From positions 1-58,196 of the forward strand of contig JACRDU010000046.1 in the NCBI GenBank assembly GCA_016218495.1: a stretch of 58,196 bases of DNA. Reading direction: 5' to 3'. The notes under the pieces were generated by a model. The model made no database searches, had not been told where the DNA came from, and worked only from the letters and a program-made list of their open reading frames with translations. This document shows, piece after piece, positions 34,734-42,295 of this stretch. Within the stretch, counting starts at the first letter, position 1. Each line of letters begins with the position of its first letter. The position numbers and the translations under genes are program-made. This DNA comes from Elusimicrobiota bacterium. GTDB lineage: Bacteria > Elusimicrobiota > Elusimicrobia > UBA1565.

Positions 34734-36127
34734 AATTCGACCTGCTCGTGAAAGGCGGGACCGTCGTGACGGCGTCGGACTCCTACAAGGCCGACATCGG
34801 CATCCGCGCCGGCAAGATCGCCGCCGTCGGGGACCTCGAGGCCAAGGAGACCGAGGTCCTGGACGCCAAGGGCATGAGCATCGTCCCCGGCGGCATCGAC
34901 GTGCACACCCACTTCGACATGCCCTTCATGGGGGCCACCACGGCCGACGACTTCGCCTCGGGCTCCCTGGCCGCGGCCTGCGGCGGCACCACCACCGTGG
35001 TCGACTTCGCCATCCAGGAGCGCGGCAAGTCCCTGCTCGACGGCCTGGGCAAGTGGCACAAGAAGGCCCAGGCCAAGTCCATCGTCGACTACGGCTTCCA
35101 CATGATCGTCGTGGACCTGCCCGAGAAGCTCGAGAAGGAGATGGACAAGGTGGTCGACGAGGGCTCGCCCAGCTTCAAGCTCTTCATGGCCTATCCGGGC
35201 ATCTTCATGTCCGACGACGCCACCATCTTCCGGGCGATGCTGCGCACCAAGGAGAACGGCGGCATGATCTGCATGCACGCCGAGAACGGCGGCGTCATCG
35301 ACATCCTGGTGAAGAAGGCCCTGGCCGAGGGCAAGCTCGACCCCAAGTACCACGCATTGACCCGCCCGATGACGGCCGAGGCCGAGGCCACCAACCGGGC
35401 CATCGCCCTCTCCGAGATGGCCGGGGTGCCGCTCTACATCGTCCACCTCTCGGCCGGCGACGCGATGGACCAGGTGCGCGCGGCGCGCCAGCGCGGGCTG
35501 CCCGTGCACGCCGAGACATGCCCTCAGTACCTGTTCCTGTCCTATGACGACTACGAGCGCCCCAACTTCGAAGGCGCCAAGTTCGTCATGTCGCCTCCCC
35601 TGCGCCCCAAGGGCAACGAAGACCGGCTCTGGAACGGCCTTAAGAACGACTGGCTCCAGGTCGTTTCGACCGACCACTGCTCCTTCTGCATGAAGGACGG
35701 CGTGGACGGCAAGCCGGGCAAGATGCTGGGCCGCAAGGACTTCTCGAAGATCCCCAACGGCGCCCCCGGCGTCGAGACGCGGCTCATGCTGCTCTGGGAC
35801 GCGGTGCAGGACGGGAAGATCTCCGAGAACCGCTTCGTCGAGGTGACCTCCACGCGGCCGGCCAAGATCATGGGGCTCTATCCGCGCAAAGGCCTCATCG
35901 CCCCCGGCGCCGACGCCGACCTGGTCCTCATCGACTCCAAGAAGAAGACCGTCATCTCGGCCAAGACCCACCACGCCAAGGCCGACTACAACCCCTACGA
36001 GGGGCGCTCGGTGCGCTGCTCGTTCAAGGACGTCCTCATCCGGGGACGCAAGGTGATCGCGGACTACAAGCCCGTGGCGGTGCCGCCGCACGGGCGCTTC
36101 GTGAAGCGCGACCCGAGGATGAACTAG
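34730..36127 (+). CDS. hydA: Dihydropyrimidinase (hydantoinase)
   Basis: The 465-residue protein is an amidohydrolase-superfamily TIM-barrel enzyme. DVHTHFDMPF (H59, H61) supplies metal ligands, K150 in SFKLFMAYPG is the carboxylated bridging Lys, and further His and Asp ligands lie in MHAENG, YIVHLSAGDA and STDHCSF. It opens dihydrouracil/dihydrothymine to the N-carbamoyl beta-amino acid, between PreTA and the ureidopropionase. The start is ATG 34730, overlapping the permease stop (ATGA). In-frame starts further upstream would lie inside the permease gene. Its length is normal for the family. Confidence 0.94.
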
Positions 36128-36136
36128 GAGAACCCC

Positions 36137-37669
36137 ATGCCCACCGCCACCAAGACCAAGACGCAGGAGAAGCCGGCCCCCAAGTCCGCCCCCGCCGTCC
36201 TAAAGCAGTTCATCGCCGGCAAGTGGGCGGACGGCACCGGCAAGCGCCGGGTCGTCTCCACCAACCCCGCCGACATCCGCGTCGTCGTCGCCGAGGGGCA
36301 GGGGGGCTCCAAGGAAGACGCCCTGGCCGCCCTGGCCGCCGCCCAGGCCGCCTACCCGGGCTGGAAGAAGACCCCCGCCCCGGCCCGCGCGCGCGTGCTC
36401 GACAAGGTGGTCAGGCTGGCCCGCGAGAAGAAGGACGAGCTGGCCCGCATCCTGGCCCGCGAGGAGGGGAAGATCCTCCCCGAGGCGCTGGGCGAGCTGG
36501 AGAAGGGCATCAACCTGCTGGAGTGGTACGCCGGCGAGGGCTTGCGCTTCATGGGCGACTCCGCCCCGTCCGAGCTGCCGCACAACCTGCTCCTGACCGT
36601 GCGCGAGCCCCTGGGCGTGGTCTCCGTCATCACGCCGTGGAACTTCCCCTGGGCCATCCCCTGCTGGAAGATCGCCCCGGCCCTGGTGGCCGGCAACACC
36701 GTCGTCTTCAAGCCCGCCTCCAACACCCCCTGGCTGGCCCAGGAGCTGGTGCGCCTGTTCGAGGAAGCCGGCCTGCCCAAGGGCGTGCTCAACCTGGTCG
36801 TCGGGGCAGGCTCTGAAATCGGGGACATCCTGGTGGAAGACGAGCGCGTGCAGGCCGTCTCCTTCACCGGCTCCAACGAGATCGGCGTGCGCGTGCACAC
36901 CATCGCCGGCCGGCGCGGCATCAAGTGCACGGCCGAGATGGGCGGCAAGAACCCGGCCGTCGTCTGGGAGGACGCGGACCTCGACCTGGCCCTGGCCGGC
37001 GTGGTCAAGGGGGCCTTCGGCTCCACCGGCCAGCGCTGCACGGCCACCAGCCGCCTCATCGTCCACGAGAAGGTCTACGAGCAGTTCGTCGGACGCGTGG
37101 TCGAGGCCGCCAAGTCGATGAAGCTGGGGGACCCCATGGACCCCAAGACCGGCATGGGCCCCGCCGTCGACGAAGGCCAGCTCGAAACCGACCTCTCCGC
37201 CATCGCCATGGCCAAGAAGGAGGGGGCGCGGCTCCTGTGCGGCGGCGAGCGCCCGATGAAGAACGGCCTCCAGCACGGCTGGTTCGTCGAGGCCACCGTG
37301 TTCGACCAGGTCAAGCCCGCGATGAACCTCTGGCGCGAAGAGGTGTTCGGGCCGGTCCTGGCCGTCGTGAAGGTGAAGACCTTCGACGAGGCGGTGAAGG
37401 CGGCCAACGACACCAAGTACGGCCTTACCTGCGCGTTCTACACCCAGGACATCACCTTGGCGATGCGCTATGTCGAAGAGGCCGAGGTGGGCATGGTCCA
37501 CATCAACTCCCCGACCATCGGCGGCGAGGCCCAGGTGCCCTTCGGCGGGGTGAAGGGCTCCGGCGTCGGCGACCGCGAGATGGCCAAGGACGGCATCAAC
37601 TTCTTCTCGAAGCCCAAGACGGTGTTCCTGGACTACACAGGCCAGGCCCGCAAGTCGAACATTTACTAG
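36137..37669 (+). CDS. NAD(P)-dependent aldehyde dehydrogenase
   Basis: The 510-residue ALDH has the oxyanion Asn in TPWNFPW (N169), coenzyme-binding GSNEIGV, general base E267 in CTAEMGGKNP and nucleophile C301 in GSTGQRCTATSR. Between a dihydropyrimidinase and a class III aminotransferase, the expected substrate is malonate semialdehyde (from beta-alanine) or methylmalonate semialdehyde (from beta-aminoisobutyrate). Whether the product is the free acid or an acyl-CoA cannot be read from the sequence. An AGGAG site lies 6 bases before the ATG. The first 20 residues are a Lys/Thr/Ala-rich extension. Confidence 0.9.
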   Translation: MPTATKTKTQEKPAPKSAPAVLKQFIAGKWADGTGKRRVVSTNPADIRVVVAEGQGGSKEDALAALAAAQAAYPGWKKTPAPARARVLDKVVRLAREKKDELARILAREEGKILPEALGELEKGINLLEWYAGEGLRFMGDSAPSELPHNLLLTVREPLGVVSVITPWNFPWAIPCWKIAPALVAGNTVVFKPASNTPWLAQELVRLFEEAGLPKGVLNLVVGAGSEIGDILVEDERVQAVSFTGSNEIGVRVHTIAGRRGIKCTAEMGGKNPAVVWEDADLDLALAGVVKGAFGSTGQRCTATSRLIVHEKVYEQFVGRVVEAAKSMKLGDPMDPKTGMGPAVDEGQLETDLSAIAMAKKEGARLLCGGERPMKNGLQHGWFVEATVFDQVKPAMNLWREEVFGPVLAVVKVKTFDEAVKAANDTKYGLTCAFYTQDITLAMRYVEEAEVGMVHINSPTIGGEAQVPFGGVKGSGVGDREMAKDGINFFSKPKTVFLDYTGQARKSNIY

Positions 37670-37677
37670 GAGGAGCA

Positions 37678-39030
37678 ATGGCGAAGACAGCGACGGCCGT
37701 GAAGACGAACGGACACACCGCGTACGGGGGCCCCTCGGCCGCCGAGACGCTCAAGTGGCGCGAGAAGACCTGCTTCCCGATGATGTCCTACTACAAGGAG
37801 CCCATGCTCGTGGCCCGCGGCTCGATGCAGTACGTGTGGGACGACAAGGGCCGCAAGTACCTGGACGCCTTCGCCGGCGTGGTCACGGTCTCCGTCGGCC
37901 ACTGCCACCCGCTGGTGGTGGAGCGCGCCCAGAAGCAGATGGAGAAGCTCTGGCACACCACGACCCTCTACCTCTACCCCGAGCTGCCCAAGGCCGCCGA
38001 GCACCTGCTCAAGATGGTCAAGCCCGCCAACCCCGCCCTGGACGCGGTGTTCTTCACCAACTCCGGCACCGAGGCGACGGAGCTGGCCACCGTGCTGTGC
38101 AAGGCCTACACGGGCCGCTCCGAGTTCATCGGCCTGCGCCACTCCTTCCACGGGCGCACGATGATGTCGATGACCCTGACCGGGCAGTCCACCTGGCGGC
38201 ACTCGCTGCCCTACCTGCCGGGCGTGAACCTGGCCCCGGCGAACTACACCTACCGCCGCCCGTCGTCCATGACGCCCGAGCAGTACGCCGAGTGGTGCGC
38301 CGACGAGGTGAAGAACATCATCGACCACGCCACCTCCGGCAAGATCGCCGGCTTCATCGGCGAGCCCATCGCCGGCAACGGCGGCTGCATCGTCCCCGAG
38401 CCCAGCTACTTCCCGCGCGTCTACAAGCACGTGAAGGACGCCGGCGGGCTCTACATCACCGACGAGGTGCAGTGCGGCGTCGGCCGGACCGGCGACGACT
38501 TCCTCGGCATCCAGAAGTGGGGGGTCAAGCCCGACATCGTCGACATGGCCAAGGGCCTGGGCAACGGCTTCCCCATCGGGGCCGTCGTCACCACCCGCGA
38601 GGTGGCCGACTCGCTCAAGGGCCGGCTGCACTTCAACACCTTCGGCGGCAACCCCGTGGCTTCGGCCGTCGTGGACGCCGTGCTCGAGGTCATCGAGACC
38701 GAGAAGCTGGCGCACAACTCGAAGGTGGTCGGCGACTACCTCATCGCCAAGCTCAAGAAGATGGCTGCCAAGGACGAGCGCATCGGCGACGTGCGCGGCA
38801 TGGGCCTGATGCTGGGCGTGGAGCTCGTGAAGGACGCCAAGACCAAGGCGCCCGACGCCCAGCTGGCGGCCGAGGTGATGGAGGCCATGCGGGTGGAAGG
38901 CGTCCTCATCGGCAAGGGCGCGCAGGCGGGCAACGTCCTGCGCATCAAGCCGCCCTTGTGCTTCACTAAGGAGAACGCCGACCAGCTCGTCGACGCCCTC
39001 GAGAAGTCCCTCAAGAAGCTGCTCGACTGA
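37678..39030 (+). CDS. Class III aminotransferase, probable beta-alanine transaminase
   Basis: The 450-residue PLP enzyme of fold type I has [10 protein letters not shown] for phosphate binding, SFHGRT, D262 in [14 protein letters not shown] and the Schiff-base Lys K292 in [14 protein letters not shown]. It resembles alanine-glyoxylate and beta-alanine-pyruvate aminotransferases. Following the ureidopropionase, it should convert beta-alanine or beta-aminoisobutyrate to the semialdehyde used by the neighbouring ALDH. AGGAGG lies about 3 bases before the ATG. It is the last gene of the operon and is followed directly by a palindrome and a terminator. Confidence 0.92.
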   Translation: MAKTATAVKTNGHTAYGGPSAAETLKWREKTCFPMMSYYKEPMLVARGSMQYVWDDKGRKYLDAFAGVVTVSVGHCHPLVVERAQKQMEKLWHTTTLYLYPELPKAAEHLLKMVKPANPALDAVFFTNSGTEATELATVLCKAYTGRSEFIGLRHSFHGRTMMSMTLTGQSTWRHSLPYLPGVNLAPANYTYRRPSSMTPEQYAEWCADEVKNIIDHATSGKIAGFIGEPIAGNGGCIVPEPSYFPRVYKHVKDAGGLYITDEVQCGVGRTGDDFLGIQKWGVKPDIVDMAKGLGNGFPIGAVVTTREVADSLKGRLHFNTFGGNPVASAVVDAVLEVIETEKLAHNSKVVGDYLIAKLKKMAAKDERIGDVRGMGLMLGVELVKDAKTKAPDAQLAAEVMEAMRVEGVLIGKGAQAGNVLRIKPPLCFTKENADQLVDALEKSLKKLLD

Positions 39031-39046
39031 CTCTGTCCGGACAGAG
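39031..39046. repeat. Perfect 16-base palindrome CTCTGTCCGGACAGAG
   Basis: It starts at the first base after the aminotransferase TGA and precedes the terminator by 7 bases. It can form an 8-bp hairpin without a loop in DNA, or act as a symmetric protein-binding site. Its function is unknown. Confidence 0.6.
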
Positions 39047-39053
39047 TCGGGGA

Positions 39054-39087
39054 GGCCGCCCGCGGGAGACCGCGGGCGGCCTTATTT
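39054..39087 (+). terminator. Rho-independent terminator of the pyrimidine operon
   Basis: A perfect 12-bp GC stem (39054-39065 with 39070-39081) closed by a GAGA tetraloop of the GNRA class, followed by TTATTT. It is the clearest terminator in the window. Confidence 0.88.
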
Positions 39088-39390
39088 CGCCCGGGGTTTG
39101 CCGGGTCGGCGGGTTTGGTCCTTGAGGGGGTAGCGGCCGGGATGGACGACCGAGTCCAATTCCAGGTCGACATCGAGCTCCGGCCAGCGCAGGTGCGTTC
39201 CGCGCAGCAGGCGAACGTTCTTCACGGCGGAAGCGTCGGCTCCCGAGAACCATGGGAACTCGGAGAAAGGGAGGAAGAATTCCTCCCCGTTCACCCCGAG
39301 CCATATCCCCGTCGGGACGACGGCCAGGACCTCAGCCCCCGAAGTGGCGGTGCCAGGCGCGGACGGCCTCATCTTGCCTCGTTTCGACAA
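39082..39390 (-). CDS. DUF2442 protein
   Basis: The small protein has up to 102 residues (or 96 from the internal ATG at 39372). The core GIWLGVNGEEFFLPFSEFPWF followed by LRWPELDVDLELDSVVHP is typical of DUF2442. It overlaps the end of the DUF4160 gene by up to 59 bases. The DUF4160/DUF2442 pair occurs widely as a two-gene unit and has been suggested to be toxin-antitoxin-like, but no activity is established to my knowledge. Its stop lies beside the pyrimidine-operon terminator, with the two transcripts converging. Confidence 0.8.
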   Translation of the reverse strand: MSKRGKMRPSAPGTATSGAEVLAVVPTGIWLGVNGEEFFLPFSEFPWFSGADASAVKNVRLLRGTHLRWPELDVDLELDSVVHPGRYPLKDQTRRPGKPRAK

Positions 39391-39571
39391 TCTTCCTCAA
39401 TCGGGCGATCTCGGGTCCGTTGAATCCGTGGGACTGTGCAAGTTCCACGGACGGTTCCAACCAGAATTTCGCCTCCCCATCTGCTCCGGAGACATGGATG
39501 TGCATCCGGGTCTCCTCGCGCGAGAAGAAGTAGAACCGATAGCCCCTGAGACGGAAGACCGTGGGGCTCAC
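39332..39571 (-). CDS. DUF4160 protein
   Basis: The 79-residue protein has YRFYFFSREE, MHIHVSGADGEAKFWLEP and a C-terminal WHRHFGG, the conserved features of DUF4160. It starts at GTG 39571 with GGAGGAG two bases upstream and a good promoter close behind. It is translated together with the overlapping DUF2442 gene. It may be part of a small stress or toxin-antitoxin module. Function is not established. Confidence 0.82.
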   Translation of the reverse strand: MSPTVFRLRGYRFYFFSREETRMHIHVSGADGEAKFWLEPSVELAQSHGFNGPEIARLRKIVETRQDEAVRAWHRHFGG

Positions 39572-39583
39572 TGCTCCTCCATG

Positions 39584-39612
39584 AGTATAACCCGGGCTTC
39601 ATGCAGGGTCAA
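39584..39612 (-). promoter_or_regulatory. Sigma-70-type promoter for the DUF4160/DUF2442 pair
   Basis: Read on the minus strand: TTGACC (39612-39607), 17 bases, TATACT (39589-39584). The start site would fall at the edge of the GGAGGAG site, giving a leader of only about 6-10 bases. Confidence 0.7.
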
Positions 39613-39706
39613 CAAGCCGCCCATGATGCTAGTACGTGCGAGGGGGTGAAATGGTTCCCTTAAACCGAAATATCGCTTGCTCCGATTCCGTAAAGGGGGG
39701 GAAGGC

Positions 39707-40387
39707 ATGACCCCCCGCACGAAGCTCCTGGCACTTGGCGCCGCCGCAGCCTTGGCGGCACTGTTCAGCGTCCGCTTGCGCAACGCGGCCCTCCTGGCGC
39801 GCCTTTCGGGCATCCCGCAGAGCATCCAGCCCCCGCTGTCCCAGAACGATGCACGGGGAGTCCGGGAGCGCATCGTGCGGGAGGCCCGGGCCATGCGCGG
39901 GTTGCCCTACGACCCCTTCAAGGGGCGCTACGGAGACCCTTTGAAGCCCTGGGGGTTCGTTGTCTGCATCGACGTCCCTGTTCGCTCCTACCAAGCCGCC
40001 GGGGTATCGTTGCCGCGGCTGCTTAGCGAGAGCGCCCGGGCCCATCCCGAATGGTTCAGGGCCGGTCCCGGAAACCTCCCCCAGGACCCCTTCTTCCCCC
40101 GGCGCGTGCGGAACTACTACGACCTCTTCACCCACCATCCGGACCTGCAGGCGGCCTCCGAGCCCGCGGCGGGCGACCTGGCCTTCTTCGGGCGCTGGCA
40201 CATCGGCCTGGTCACCGCGGCGGGCCCGGACGGGCGGTGGCGGGCCGTCGAAGCCACGCCGCGCCGCTGGGGCGTGGTCGAGCGGGATGGGGAGGCGTTG
40301 GTGAGGACCTGGGGTCAGCCGCATTTCTTCGGCCGGCTGCGCGAATCGGCACCGCAGGTCAGTACTCGGTCCAGCTCGTCCCTTTAG
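39707..40387 (+). CDS. DUF1287-like secreted or anchored putative peptidase
   Basis: The 226-residue protein has an N-terminal hydrophobic segment (LLALGAAAALAALFSV). The body resembles DUF1287, an NlpC/P60-like group: VVCIDVPVRSYQAAGVSLP contains the candidate nucleophile C87, and GDLAFFGRWHIGLVT the candidate His H165. A hydrolase acting on cell-wall peptides is plausible. The ATG at 39707 is chosen because it begins the signal segment and follows GGGGGGAAGG. Its 3' end overlaps the convergent membrane-protein gene by 29 bases. Confidence 0.7.
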   Translation: MTPRTKLLALGAAAALAALFSVRLRNAALLARLSGIPQSIQPPLSQNDARGVRERIVREARAMRGLPYDPFKGRYGDPLKPWGFVVCIDVPVRSYQAAGVSLPRLLSESARAHPEWFRAGPGNLPQDPFFPRRVRNYYDLFTHHPDLQAASEPAAGDLAFFGRWHIGLVTAAGPDGRWRAVEATPRRWGVVERDGEALVRTWGQPHFFGRLRESAPQVSTRSSSSL

Positions 40388-41093
40388 AGTCGGTGTGGGT
40401 GCAGTTGACGAAGAATCTGAACTGCCCTTGTCTCGCCGAGGCATCATAGCGCCAGCCCCCCGAATCGTCGGGGGCCGCGGCGTTCAAGACGGCATTGGAG
40501 TCCTTGTGGTAGGGGGGGAGCCGGGCCGCCTCCCGCTCCGGGCCGCCGTCGTCGGCGCGCTGGCGCAGCGCGACGAGGCGGGCCTTGGTCGTCCCCTCGT
40601 AGGAGCCCCGCACCAGGGGGCTGTTCCAGGTCCCGGTCTTGATGACGGCGGCGCAGGCGACGAAGTTCATCACGAACAGCCCCACCGCCAGCCGGTGCAG
40701 GCCGAAGCGCGACGCCGCGTAGGCCGCCAGGGAGAATGCGGCGGCGCTCGAGCAGCCCTTCGCCAGCAGGTCGCCGCCCAACATAGGGGCCATGGCGCCG
40801 AGCAGGGCCAGGACTACCTGGACGACGGTCCAGGTGCGGTAGGAGATGCCGTCTGAGGCCGGCCCGTCGGGGGGAGGCTTGAGCATCAGCCCCAGGACGG
40901 GCCCGATGAGCGGCCACAGCCCGGCCAAGCCTCCGATGACCACATAGCGCGTGGAGTGTCCCTTGGCGCGGTGGAACAGGACCAGCCCCGCGCAGGCGAG
41001 CGCCACGCCGACCGCCATCAGGTAGGGGGACACGAACAGGCTCAGCAGCTGCACGGCGCTGCCCGTCCAGACCAAGGCCAATGCCGGCGTCAT
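40359..41093 (-). CDS. Multi-pass membrane protein with type IV pilin-like C-terminal domain
   Basis: The protein has 244 residues and about five hydrophobic helices (residues 8-40, 50-72, 88-106, 115-130, 136-152). The last 80 residues then look like the globular part of a type IV pilin/pseudopilin: EGTTKARLVALRQRAD, PPYHKDSNAV, SGGWRYDASA and NCTHTDSKGTSWTEY. I associate this HxDSxAV...GGWxY...VNCTHTDxKG pattern with abundant pilin-like proteins of Elusimicrobiota. It lacks the prepilin leader (G/A followed by FTLIE) that normally precedes this domain. The ATG overlaps the tfoX-like stop (ATGA). Confidence 0.65.
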   Translation of the reverse strand: MTPALALVWTGSAVQLLSLFVSPYLMAVGVALACAGLVLFHRAKGHSTRYVVIGGLAGLWPLIGPVLGLMLKPPPDGPASDGISYRTWTVVQVVLALLGAMAPMLGGDLLAKGCSSAAAFSLAAYAASRFGLHRLAVGLFVMNFVACAAVIKTGTWNSPLVRGSYEGTTKARLVALRQRADDGGPEREAARLPPYHKDSNAVLNAAAPDDSGGWRYDASARQGQFRFFVNCTHTDSKGTSWTEY

Positions 41094-41422
41094 GCCTTGG
41101 ACTTGAGCGCCAGCGCCGTCTTCACGCCCTTGTCCACCCAGCCCTTGAGGGCGGCCGGCGATTTGTAGCCTGCCGGCGAGACATAGACGAAGCCTTTCAT
41201 GGCTTTGCCGGTGAAGTCGAAGGGGCGCGCATGCGGGAGCTTCAATACGGCGGAGTTCTCCTTAGGGGGGACGCGCACGATGAGGTCCTTGCCGAGCAGG
41301 CCGCAGCACATGTTGCCGCGCAGGGTGAAGCACAGCCCGCCGAACATCTTGACCTCGGCCAGCGCGGGGCGGCGAGCGAGCAGGCGGCGCACCCTCTCGG
41401 CAAGGGGTTCGTCGAAGGCCAT
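41090..41422 (-). CDS. TfoX N-terminal-domain protein
   Basis: The 110-residue protein matches the TfoX/Sxy N-terminal domain: MFGGLCFTLRGNMCCGLLGKDLIVRV and the closing FVYVSPAGYKS...LKGWVDKGV. In gamma-proteobacteria Sxy/TfoX co-activates competence genes with CRP. Isolated N-terminal domains like this are widespread and functionally unclear. It is followed by a protein with a pilin-like tail, which fits loosely with a competence theme. It is the first gene of a two-gene operon with a canonical promoter 6 bases before the ATG. Confidence 0.85.
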   Translation of the reverse strand: MAFDEPLAERVRRLLARRPALAEVKMFGGLCFTLRGNMCCGLLGKDLIVRVPPKENSAVLKLPHARPFDFTGKAMKGFVYVSPAGYKSPAALKGWVDKGVKTALALKSKA

Positions 41423-41428
41423 CGCCCC

Positions 41429-41457
41429 ACTTTACCCCCCGGCGCCCCTCCTGTCAA
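41429..41457 (-). promoter_or_regulatory. Consensus promoter, leaderless type, for the tfoX-like operon
   Basis: Read on the minus strand: TTGACA (41457-41452), 17 bases, TAAAGT (41434-41429), 6 bases, ATG 41422. The -35 box overlaps the -35 region of the divergent lpxA promoter. Confidence 0.78.
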
Positions 41458-41480
41458 CGGGGCCATATTTTTCTTAGACT
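41451..41480 (+). promoter_or_regulatory. Promoter of lpxA, leaderless type
   Basis: CTGTCA (41451-41456), 18 bases, TAGACT (41475-41480), 5 bases, ATG 41486. There is no ribosome-binding site. It shares bases with the divergent promoter, so the two may compete. Confidence 0.55.
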
Positions 41481-41485
41481 CCCTC

Positions 41486-42295
41486 ATGGCCAAGATACAT
41501 CCCCTCGCCGTCGTAGCCCCATCCGCCCAGCTGGCCGACGACGTCGTCGTCGGCCCCGGCGCCGTGGTCGAGGCCGGCGTCGTCATCGGCCCGGGCACCG
41601 TGCTGCGCCCGCACGCCGTCGTGCGCACGGGGACGACCCTGGGCATGCGCAACCTGGTGGACTCCTTCGCCGTCCTGGGCGGCGACCCGCAGGACCTGGG
41701 CTTCGACCCCAGGACCGAGACCTTCCTGAAGGTGGGCGACGACAACACGTTCCGCGAAGGGGTGACCATCTCGCGGGCGACCAAGCCCGGCGGGGCCACG
41801 ACGGTGGGCGATAAGACCCTGTGGATGGCCAACAGCCATGCCGGCCATGACTGCCGCATCGGAAACGGCGTCATCATCGTCAACTCCACCTTGCTCGCGG
41901 GCCATGTCGTCGTCGGCGAGCGCGCCATCCTCTCCGGCGGCACCGCCGTCCACCAGTTCACCTGGATTGGGGAGATGGTGATGACCCAGGGACACTCGGG
42001 CCTGGGCATGCACGTGCCGCCCTTCGTGATGTGCGCCGAGGTCAACCAGGTCGTCGGTCTCAACATCATCGGCCTCAAGCGCAATCCGGCGCTGAGCGAC
42101 GACGACCGCAAGCAGGTCAAGGAAGCCTTCCGCCTCACCTACCGCGCCGGGCTGCCCCGCGCCAAGGCCGTGGAGGCGATGGACGCCTGCCAGTGGGGCC
42201 CGGCGGCCTCCTCCTTCCGCGACTTCGTCAAGCGCGTCCTAGCCGCCGAGAAGCCCCACAACCGCGGCCTGTGCCCCCTGTCCTCGGACTCGTAA
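41486..42295 (+). CDS. lpxA: UDP-N-acetylglucosamine acyltransferase LpxA
   Basis: The 269-residue left-handed beta-helix enzyme has hexapeptide repeats from residue 4 to about 190 (IHPLAVVAPSAQLADDV, VVIGPGTVLRPHAVV). Catalytic-region NSHAGHDCRIGN (H121 aligns with the E. coli active-site His) and SGGTAVHQFTWIGE are present, as is the helical C-terminal domain (GLKRNPALSDDDRKQVKEAFR). It transfers a 3-hydroxyacyl chain from ACP to UDP-GlcNAc, the first step of lipid A synthesis. An LPS-type outer membrane is therefore expected. No other lpx genes lie nearby. The 3' end overlaps the next gene by 25 bases. Confidence 0.94.
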   Translation: MAKIHPLAVVAPSAQLADDVVVGPGAVVEAGVVIGPGTVLRPHAVVRTGTTLGMRNLVDSFAVLGGDPQDLGFDPRTETFLKVGDDNTFREGVTISRATKPGGATTVGDKTLWMANSHAGHDCRIGNGVIIVNSTLLAGHVVVGERAILSGGTAVHQFTWIGEMVMTQGHSGLGMHVPPFVMCAEVNQVVGLNIIGLKRNPALSDDDRKQVKEAFRLTYRAGLPRAKAVEAMDACQWGPAASSFRDFVKRVLAAEKPHNRGLCPLSSDS

